This document shows, one piece after another, positions 1 to 6,505 of a DNA stretch of 53,391 nucleotides. The notes beneath the pieces are model-generated. The model was not told the DNA's origin. It did not search any database and saw only the letters and a program-made list of their open reading frames with translations. Source of the stretch: Roseivirga sp. UBA6061 (lineage in GTDB: Bacteria; Bacteroidota; Bacteroidia; Cytophagales; Cyclobacteriaceae); NCBI GenBank assembly GCA_002427745.1, contig DIYF01000035.1:1-53391 (forward strand). Direction: 5' to 3'. The position numbers and the translations under genes are program-made. Within the stretch, counting starts at the first letter, position 1, and every line of letters starts with the position of its first letter.

Positions 1-1
1 C

Positions 2-2047
2 TCTGTGGCGGGTGATGAAGGCTTGCCTGTACCAGATTTAACGCTTGTAGACCAATGGCATAACTGGGCCCAATCCAATGCTTCTTATATCAGCCTTATC
101 TGGGTCATAGGATTTGCATTGTTCGCTTTCAGGCTCAGCGGAGGCTTTTATATGGTGCACAAGCTAAAGAGGAACTCCAAAACCCCGATGGATGATTATT
201 GGGTGAACAAGATTCGTTCTATGTGTATGGAGCTGGGTATTAAGCTTCCGGTAGAGCTGAGACAATCCGCCAGGCTTACCTCGCCCATAGTAATGGGCTA
301 CCTGAAGCCAATAGTCATTTTTCCTATCGGGCTGCTTCAGGGTTTGCCTACTGATCAGGTAGAGGCCATTCTATTGCATGAGCTCGCCCATATAAAACGC
401 TATGACTACCTCATCAATGTATTTGTGAGTTTGCTACAGGTAGTGTTCTTCTACCACCCTGCCTATTGGTGGCTACAGAGTCAGTTGGACAGTGAGCGTG
501 AATATAGCTGTGATGACCTTGTTCTGAATCAAACGGGCAACCGTCTTTCACTGGTCAAGGCACTGGCAGCTGTAAGAGAATTTCAAATAACGGGCCAATC
601 GCCTGCATTGGGTTTTGCAGGCCATAAAAATCAATTGTTAAAACGTGTAGAAAGAATTATGAAAAAGAAGACAAGAACGAATTGGCTGGGTGGATTGATA
701 TCCATGTCCGTTTTACTACTCAGTTTTTTCCTGATGAGCTATCAGTCGAAAGACGGTAATCAGCAGAAAAGTGAAACTGCCAAACCGGCTTTTGACTCAA
801 TTGGTGCGGCAAGTGCTCATTTCGATCCCCTGGTAAACCCTTCACAGGCAGATTCGGCCGGATTTACCGCGATAGAATTGGTATTGAGGTCATTTGCACA
901 AAACGATACGCTTACCCTGGAGCAGGCCATCCTGGAGTTAATAGATACAAAGGCAAGTGGTATTATGCTGGAAACAGACGGAAAAGGCAACCTGCTGACT
1001 CTGAAGAAAAACGGCAAAGAAGTGAGTGGTGATGATTTTAAATTGTATAAAAAGGCCCACACACGCCTCAAGGAGTACGTCAGAAACGAAAGCGCCCTAA
1101 GTCAAAGCCTGAGAGAGCTGGAAAAGCGTCTTAACGAAAGAGAGCAATCTCTGGATGAGCTGAAAAGCAGAGAAAGAGCCCTGGAGCAAGAGTTAGTAGA
1201 GTATGAGTTGCACCAAAACCGTTTGAAAACGATAGAGCTTTATGAAAAAAGTCTCAAGGAAAGGCAAGATCAGATTGCTGAGCAACGAGACAGGCAAATA
1301 AGTCAGTCTAAATTGGTTGAGGAACTGAAAACAAAGGAGCAGGAGTATTCAGAACAGAGAAAAGTCCTGGAGATGTACACGGTGTTCATGGCTGAACTGA
1401 AAGCACTCGAACAAAAACGAGATGAGATTGAGGCAAAACGGAGAAGGGAAGTTTTGAAGCAGTATGAATTCCTGTACAATGAAATTCGTAATCGCAACTT
1501 ACCGGTAAAGTCTGAGTTCACAGAAGAACCTGCAGGACAGCTTAAGGCAGCAGAGCAAATTGCCCGGTATAGTATTTCCGATGAAAAGCCCCTGATTGTG
1601 GTTGATAATAAAATGTACAAAGACTGGTCTTATGCAGATTTAGACAAAATCGATAAGAACCGAAATATCATATCAGTCAGCGTTCTCAGAAGTGGTTTTC
1701 CCCTGGGCTACGGAACAGCCATGAAAGGGAGAGACGTACTACTGCTGGTGACCACCAAACCTGCTGAAAAGGGTTATGAAAGACCTGAGATCCAATCAGT
1801 GGTTGATCGTGTTACCCGAATCTCTGACCTCGAAAGGAAAGAGGTGTTTTCCAAACGGTTTATCAACTCACTCATGGCAGAGAACTTATTGCAAGATGGG
1901 TGGAAGAACATTCAGCTATCCAGAGAGAGTTTGTTGATCGACAATGAAAAGCAATCCAAAAAGACTTTAAAGAAATACCTGAAGATGTATGAAGAAGTGA
2001 TGGGCAAGCCCCTGGATAAGGGGCAGACTATTGAATTCGAGGATTAG
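2..2047 (+). CDS. M56 (BlaR1-type) membrane metallopeptidase, 5' truncated
   Basis: Zinc metallopeptidase of the BlaR1/MecR1 class, normally a membrane sensor-protease paired with a BlaI-type repressor. The motif HELAH lies at residues 125-129 (counted from a GTG at position 5), with a downstream glutamate in EREYSCDD near 164-170. Hydrophobic segments lie near 30-46, 137-150 and 229-245. Residues about 345-510 are a charged, Gln/Glu/Arg-rich coiled coil. The C-terminal stretch near 570-605 (ISVSVLRSG, then GRDVLLLVTTKP) resembles the degenerate TonB-plug segment seen in many Bacteroidota BlaR1-like proteins. Family members have further N-terminal membrane helices that are absent here, so the GTG at 5 is probably internal and the true start lies left of the window. 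A BlaI-like partner would also be off the edge. The catalytic class is clear; the signal sensed is unknown. Confidence 0.85.
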   Translation, partial: SVAGDEGLPVPDLTLVDQWHNWAQSNASYISLIWVIGFALFAFRLSGGFYMVHKLKRNSKTPMDDYWVNKIRSMCMELGIKLPVELRQSARLTSPIVMGYLKPIVIFPIGLLQGLPTDQVEAILLHELAHIKRYDYLINVFVSLLQVVFFYHPAYWWLQSQLDSEREYSCDDLVLNQTGNRLSLVKALAAVREFQITGQSPALGFAGHKNQLLKRVERIMKKKTRTNWLGGLISMSVLLLSFFLMSYQSKDGNQQKSETAKPAFDSIGAASAHFDPLVNPSQADSAGFTAIELVLRSFAQNDTLTLEQAILELIDTKASGIMLETDGKGNLLTLKKNGKEVSGDDFKLYKKAHTRLKEYVRNESALSQSLRELEKRLNEREQSLDELKSRERALEQELVEYELHQNRLKTIELYEKSLKERQDQIAEQRDRQISQSKLVEELKTKEQEYSEQRKVLEMYTVFMAELKALEQKRDEIEAKRRREVLKQYEFLYNEIRNRNLPVKSEFTEEPAGQLKAAEQIARYSISDEKPLIVVDNKMYKDWSYADLDKIDKNRNIISVSVLRSGFPLGYGTAMKGRDVLLLVTTKPAEKGYERPEIQSVVDRVTRISDLERKEVFSKRFINSLMAENLLQDGWKNIQLSRESLLIDNEKQSKKTLKKYLKMYEEVMGKPLDKGQTIEFED

Positions 2048-2070
2048 TCTTTACAGGTGTTTTCTATCCA

Positions 2071-2102
2071 AGCCATTCCGGAATAACGGAATGGCTTTTT
2101 TT
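2071..2102 (+). terminator. Rho-independent terminator after the M56 gene
   Basis: Perfect 10-bp arms (2071-2080, AGCCATTCCG, and 2087-2096) enclose a 6-nt loop and are followed by a T run to 2102. It lies 23 nt past the M56 stop codon. Confidence 0.9.
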
Positions 2103-2193
2103 GTTGATAATACCAGCTTTTATGTTCTTGATTCAGGTCAATCATATTTTCTGCTATTTTTATGGCGGAATCACTTTTTAACCGAACCTTGCC

Positions 2194-2823
2194 ATGAAAC
2201 GCCTCCTTGCCATTGCGATAATCATCGGGATCATCGCTTACATTGCTGTTCAGTTTCTGAAAGACAGAAGGTTTAATGTTCCTTCTGACTACGACTTCGA
2301 AATAAGTCAGAATATCGACAAGGATTTTTACGATCCGTCAGTATTGAAGGAGTATTATGGAACTGTCCTGGAAGTAGGCACTTTTGCTCGTTCTATGTGG
2401 CGAACATACACCTTTGATGTACGATCGCCTGATGCAGATAATCCGGAAGAGGTTCTAAAATCAGATTACTATAATCAACTGAGAGAAACAGCATTGTTTC
2501 TTCAGGATAAGCTCGAAAAATCTAAGGTTTATAAGGAACAGGGATATACCAATCCTGAAATCAAGCTCATTATGGAGCAAGGGTTAACCCCAGAGGATTT
2601 GAGGTTAAGGGAGAATGCTCACATGTTTGGGCTTTCAAGAGGCAGCAGTGGTTCGGCCGTCTGGGAGCTTCAGAAGATGCTCAATGCTCTAGGTGACAGC
2701 ATACCAGAAGATGGCATTTTTAACCTGATCACGACCAATCGACTAAGGGAGTTTCAGTCCCAAAACAATCTGTTCCCCTCGGGAGAGGTAGATGAAAAGA
2801 CACTTAAGGCTTTATTGAAATAA
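2194..2823 (+). CDS. Membrane-anchored peptidoglycan-binding (PG_binding_1) protein
   Basis: 209 residues. An N-terminal hydrophobic segment (residues 2-22) has no clear cleavage site and probably anchors the protein in the inner membrane, facing the periplasm. Residues about 145-209 match a PG_binding_1 fold: GSSGSAVWELQKMLNALG, then EDGIFNLITTNRLREFQ, and a final EKTLKALL. The middle (25-140) is polar and mostly helical without a recognised domain. No catalytic domain is visible, so it probably tethers or senses cell wall rather than cutting it. It is the first gene of a run in which every following spacing is 13 nt or an overlap (to 6449), suggesting it is the envelope end of the same system as the GTPase and kinase downstream. 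The domain call is good; the role is inferred. Confidence 0.8.
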   Translation: MKRLLAIAIIIGIIAYIAVQFLKDRRFNVPSDYDFEISQNIDKDFYDPSVLKEYYGTVLEVGTFARSMWRTYTFDVRSPDADNPEEVLKSDYYNQLRETALFLQDKLEKSKVYKEQGYTNPEIKLIMEQGLTPEDLRLRENAHMFGLSRGSSGSAVWELQKMLNALGDSIPEDGIFNLITTNRLREFQSQNNLFPSGEVDEKTLKALLK

Positions 2824-2836
2824 ATCAAATAAGGAA

Positions 2837-3229
2837 ATGGCAAAGCAAAAAGAAGGATCTCAAGACGATTCAAATACCTCAGGAATGAGCGGAGACCCAA
2901 AAATAGAAGCAGTTAAGCAGCTCATCTTTGGTGAGAATATGCAACAGTACGACTCTGAGTTCTCAGAAGTCAGAGCCACCATTAAGAAAACAAAGCAGGA
3001 GCTTGTCAATGAGATTGACGAAACAAGAGATGCCCTGACAAATCTGATCAACGATACGCGCGAGGCCCTGACAAAAGCTGTTAGCGACCTGAGATCTGAT
3101 ACCAACAAGAAGGTGTCTCAGCTCAGAGAAGATATGGATGAGTCTATTGCTGATCTTGACGACAGAAAGCTCAACAGAAAGCTACTCGGAGCACTGCTCC
3201 AGGAAATGGGTAAGCAAATCGCGGAATAG
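2837..3229 (+). CDS. Small coiled-coil protein of the GTPase/kinase operon
   Basis: 130 residues with no signal peptide or membrane segment, so presumably cytoplasmic. The first ~20 residues are disordered (Ser, Asp and Gly rich). Residues about 40-115 form a heptad-like coiled coil with repeated units such as DETRDALTNLINDTREALTK, and the end (LLGALLQEMGKQI) is an amphipathic helix. It lies 13 nt after the peptidoglycan-binding gene and 13 nt before the longin-like gene, so co-transcription is likely. I recognise no named family. Coiled-coil proteins of this size often act as scaffolds, but nothing in the sequence proves that. High confidence that it is a gene, low for function. Confidence 0.75.
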   Translation: MAKQKEGSQDDSNTSGMSGDPKIEAVKQLIFGENMQQYDSEFSEVRATIKKTKQELVNEIDETRDALTNLINDTREALTKAVSDLRSDTNKKVSQLREDMDESIADLDDRKLNRKLLGALLQEMGKQIAE

Positions 3230-3242
3230 TCTTCTTTCCTGA

Positions 3243-4082
3243 ATGGAGCAAGGTGCGGCCTTCAATCAATTAAAGAAAATCCTCCTGGAACAAGACCGGG
3301 AGGAAAGGGACGAACTTGCTCAAAAGCTTTCAGAACTTGATCAGCAGCTCAATCAAAAAGAAAAGCTGGAAGTCAGGGTAGATCCCATTCTGAAAGATCA
3401 GGAGGTGCACCTTCGTAATAACTTCTCTCACCTCTTCGGACCTCAGATCACCGAGTCTATCCGCAAGCAGATTAAAGACTCACAAGACGAAGTGGTAGAA
3501 GCACTCTATCCTATCATCGGCCGGATGATCAAGAAGTATATCACGAACGAAATACAAAAACTTTCAGAAAAAGTGGACCAGCAGATGGAGCTGGCTTTTA
3601 GCTGGGAAGGCTGGAAAATACGCATCAAGGCCTGGTTCAGTGGCACTCCCCAAAAAGAGGTGATGCTGTCTAAACTGATTGAGCCGAAAATTGAAGAGAT
3701 TTTTGTGATTGAACGTGATTCCGGTATTCTGATGGGAAGCTTTTCCCGAAGTGAGTCAGTAGACCAGGACATGGTGGCCGGTATGCTTACCGCCATTAAG
3801 GCTTTTGTGGAAGACGCCTTCACTTCTGAAAAGCAGGAGCTTGAGAGTATCGATTATGAAAACTATAAGATTGTACTGAAAAGCTTCAAGTCTTTCTTCC
3901 TGGCTGTCGTAACTTCGGGCGGCATGAGCATGGCTTTCCGTGATAAGCTGGATGATCAGCTGATTGACTTTGCAGACAAGGTATTGAAAAACGCCAGGTC
4001 TGAAACGGAAGAGCCGGAAGAAGATAAACTTTCAGGCCGACTGGCCGAGTTCTTTAACGAATTTGAGAATGGCGATAAGTAA
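3243..4082 (+). CDS. Longin/roadblock-like protein paired with a small GTPase
   Basis: 279 residues, no signal peptide or transmembrane segment. An N-terminal coiled coil (1-45) precedes a segment (47-150, through WEGWKIRIKAWFSGTP) that resembles a module I recall from large bacterial OmpA-type proteins. Residues about 150-230 have a beta-beta-helix-beta pattern: EEIFVIERDSGILMGSF, then DQDMVAGMLTAIKAFVEDAF, then YKIVLKSFKSFFLAVVTSG. That pattern is typical of longin/roadblock-like domains, which in bacteria and archaea accompany small Ras-like GTPases and modulate their nucleotide state. The next gene is such a GTPase and overlaps this one by 14 nt, supporting a physical pairing. The tail (250-279) is acidic. 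The fold assignment is by pattern recognition only; a structure prediction would settle it. Confidence 0.7.
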   Translation: MEQGAAFNQLKKILLEQDREERDELAQKLSELDQQLNQKEKLEVRVDPILKDQEVHLRNNFSHLFGPQITESIRKQIKDSQDEVVEALYPIIGRMIKKYITNEIQKLSEKVDQQMELAFSWEGWKIRIKAWFSGTPQKEVMLSKLIEPKIEEIFVIERDSGILMGSFSRSESVDQDMVAGMLTAIKAFVEDAFTSEKQELESIDYENYKIVLKSFKSFFLAVVTSGGMSMAFRDKLDDQLIDFADKVLKNARSETEEPEEDKLSGRLAEFFNEFENGDK

Positions 4083-4557
4083 AAAAGTAATCCTGGTAGG
4101 ACATTTCGGTGTAGGTAAAACCTCTTTGATTCGCAGGTTTGTTCACCAAAAGTTCTCAGACGATTACCTTACCACGATTGGTGTTAAAATAGATAAGAAG
4201 GTACTCAAGGTAGACAGCATGGAGGTAACGCTGATCATCTGGGATATTGCCGGAGAGACCAATCAGGCCAAAATTCCCAAGAGTTACCAACTCGGAGCAC
4301 ACGGTGTATTGTATGTTTTTGATATCACCAGGCCTTCTACTTATCAAAACTTGCATGAACAACTAGATTACCTCAGTGGGGTGCTTCCCAATGCTCCCGT
4401 TAAGGTTATCGCCAACAAAAAGGATCTGATCTCTGCTGAAAAGCAAGAAGAAGTACTCGCTGAAATAGCCCTGGATGGCATTTACACGAGTAGTGCCAAG
4501 ACGGGCGAAAGTGTAGAGGAGATATTTGAGGCACTGGCGAAGGCTATGATTGCATGA
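4069..4557 (+). CDS. Rab/Ras-like small GTPase
   Basis: A small GTPase of 162 residues. Motifs in order: P-loop GHFGVGKT (11-18), switch I Thr in YLTTIG (33-38), G3 WDIAGE (58-63), G4 NKKD (116-119) and G5 SAK (142-144). The usual DTAGQE is DIAGET here, so the catalytic Gln is replaced by Glu63, which may lower intrinsic hydrolysis. No C-terminal prenylation cysteine is present, as expected in bacteria. I chose the ATG at 4069 rather than a TTG two codons upstream because it gives the usual start just before the first beta strand. It overlaps the longin-like gene by 14 nt, and its TGA overlaps the next ATG by 4 nt. This suggests translational coupling and a shared complex with the neighbouring kinase. 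Confidence 0.9.
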   Translation: MAISKKVILVGHFGVGKTSLIRRFVHQKFSDDYLTTIGVKIDKKVLKVDSMEVTLIIWDIAGETNQAKIPKSYQLGAHGVLYVFDITRPSTYQNLHEQLDYLSGVLPNAPVKVIANKKDLISAEKQEEVLAEIALDGIYTSSAKTGESVEEIFEALAKAMIA

Positions 4558-6449
4558 AGCTGGATATCAACCAGATTAAGTTAGACACCTTCGGGTCGCA
4601 GGTCCAGATTACCTTCTTTAAACCGGACGGTGCTTTGATTGATTCCTGCCATTCAATTCTTCAAATCGATCCTGAAAAGCCGGTCTACGATCAGTTTGTC
4701 TTTCTGCAAAGTCTGCAGGAGATCATTCAGTTGATGGAACCTGGTGAAAACTATGAGTTCCCGATAGTTGAATGGGATGAAGGGGCCAAAGGACTTTTCC
4801 ATCTGAAATTTCTCGGAATTACCAACCAGGAGCATGGTAACCTGATTCAATGGACACTTCAGGACAATACGCGTGAGTACCAGCAGCTGGTAGAGTTACA
4901 ACAGGGGAGAAACGACAATGCCATCGGTGAGGAATTTGCCCAGATTCAGAAGAAGGTGGCTGAAATTGAAAAAGAGCTGGTTGAATTCCAGAACGAGGAA
5001 CTCAAACGTATTCAGGATTTCAAGACAGATTTCTTTGCCCAGGTGAGTCATGAGATGCGTACTCCTCTTAACAGCATAAGCGGGCTGGTTTCATTGTTGA
5101 TGGAGAATCAGGCAAGGTCAGGAGAATATCTGCCGGCTTTGCAGGCTACTTCCAGACATCTCAATTCTATTATTAACGATATTCTGGATATCTCCAAGAT
5201 TGATGCAGGCAAGCTCAATTTTGAATCTCTCGATTTTGACCTGTCCAATAATATCAGGGCCATCATCAAGGGCTTTGAATATGAAGCAGGTAATAAGGGG
5301 GTTTCGCTGAATCTCAACCTGCCCTCCGAGCCACTGGTGGTCAAGTCTGACCCGATCAGGGTGGCTCAGGTGCTTTACAATCTGCTGGGTAATAGCCTGA
5401 AGTTTACAGAGAAGGGCTATGTGAGCCTTGAGGTAAACAAAGTAAAAGATTCTGAAAATCACTTCTCACTGGAGTTTCGCGTGGCAGACACCGGTATTGG
5501 CATGGACCCTTCGAGAATTGAGACCCTGCTTGAACCTTACAGTCAGGCTGAAGAAAAAACCTCGCGTCTGTATGGCGGCACAGGCCTGGGGCTTCATATC
5601 GCCCTGAAGCTGATCGAGGCGATGGGTAGCCAGCTCGAAATAAGGAGTGCTCTGAATAAAGGTACCAGGATGTACTTTACGCTGGTACTGGAAAAAGGCA
5701 AGCTGGCTTTAAGCAGCAAGAAGCTTGAAGCCGTCAAAAAGAATCTGAGCAATTACAGCATACTTGTGGCTGAGGATGATCTGGTAAATCAGAAAATACT
5801 CACGGAGTTACTCAAAGGCATGAATGCCCGGGATTTTGAGGTGTTACCTGATGGTCAGGCGCTCTTTGATAAAATGAATCAGAGAGACTACGATCTCATC
5901 ATTACGGATATTAATCTGCCGGGGAAGACCGGACTGGAGGTGTTTTTTGAAATGCGTGCTTCCGGAAAAGCGCAACCCTTCCTGTTTATTTCTGGTAGTA
6001 ACCTTGCCAAGAAATCCGAAATGCAGTCTTATGACAACTGGGCTTTTGTGCACAAACCTGTAGATATGTCCGAGGTGATGGTTAAAATCGGAGAGCTGCT
6101 ACCCAGGAAATACAATACCGAACTCAATCTTTCCAGCCTGAAAGACATGATCTCAGGAGATATGGCCTTCTTCAAAGATCTGGTACAGACCATTCTGGAC
6201 ACCCTGCCTTCTGAATTGGTAAGGCTGGATGAGGCCTTAGAGCAAAATGATCATGTCATGGCTACCAAGGTATTACACAAGATCAGGCCCAGCATTGATT
6301 ACCTGGGCATTCCTGAACTGAGCCGGGAGCGTCACTGGCTCCATGGACAGGCCGAAGCCGGAAAAGTAGATGAAGACTATCTGATGCGTGTATCAGAATT
6401 CAAAACCTGGTCAAAGCAGGTGCTGGTAAAACTCGAAAAAGAGGTTTAG
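4554..6449 (+). CDS. Hybrid sensor histidine kinase with receiver and HPt-like domain
   Basis: 631 residues without transmembrane segments, so a cytoplasmic kinase. Domains in order: an N-terminal PAS-like sensor (about 1-110), a coiled coil (115-155), HisKA with phospho-His166 in FFAQVSHEMRTPLN, and an HATPase domain with N box LLGNSLKFTEKG (about 277-288), G1 ADTGIGMD and G2 YGGTGLGLHIA. A receiver domain (about 401-516) follows, with acidic pair E407-D409, phospho-acceptor D452 and K501, then an HPt-like helical bundle (about 530-625) with candidate His575. The HPt motif is degenerate: HKIRPS instead of the usual HxLKGS. Its start codon overlaps the GTPase stop (ATGA). With no input membrane domain, the GTPase and longin-like proteins encoded just upstream are plausible regulators of its activity. 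Confidence 0.93.
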   Translation: MKLDINQIKLDTFGSQVQITFFKPDGALIDSCHSILQIDPEKPVYDQFVFLQSLQEIIQLMEPGENYEFPIVEWDEGAKGLFHLKFLGITNQEHGNLIQWTLQDNTREYQQLVELQQGRNDNAIGEEFAQIQKKVAEIEKELVEFQNEELKRIQDFKTDFFAQVSHEMRTPLNSISGLVSLLMENQARSGEYLPALQATSRHLNSIINDILDISKIDAGKLNFESLDFDLSNNIRAIIKGFEYEAGNKGVSLNLNLPSEPLVVKSDPIRVAQVLYNLLGNSLKFTEKGYVSLEVNKVKDSENHFSLEFRVADTGIGMDPSRIETLLEPYSQAEEKTSRLYGGTGLGLHIALKLIEAMGSQLEIRSALNKGTRMYFTLVLEKGKLALSSKKLEAVKKNLSNYSILVAEDDLVNQKILTELLKGMNARDFEVLPDGQALFDKMNQRDYDLIITDINLPGKTGLEVFFEMRASGKAQPFLFISGSNLAKKSEMQSYDNWAFVHKPVDMSEVMVKIGELLPRKYNTELNLSSLKDMISGDMAFFKDLVQTILDTLPSELVRLDEALEQNDHVMATKVLHKIRPSIDYLGIPELSRERHWLHGQAEAGKVDEDYLMRVSEFKTWSKQVLVKLEKEV

Positions 6450-6452
6450 CAT

Positions 6453-6483
6453 AAAAAAAGACCATCCCTTCGGATGGCCTTTC
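6453..6483. terminator. Bidirectional terminator between kinase and carboxypeptidase genes
   Basis: The arms CCATCC (6462-6467) and GGATGG (6472-6477) form a hairpin with a CTTC loop and extend outward past one mismatch. An A tract at 6453-6459 supplies the T run for the minus strand and a short T run follows on the plus strand. It lies between convergent stop codons at 6449 and 6506. Confidence 0.8.
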
Positions 6484-6505
6484 ATTTCAATTAAATCTTT
6501 CAGGC

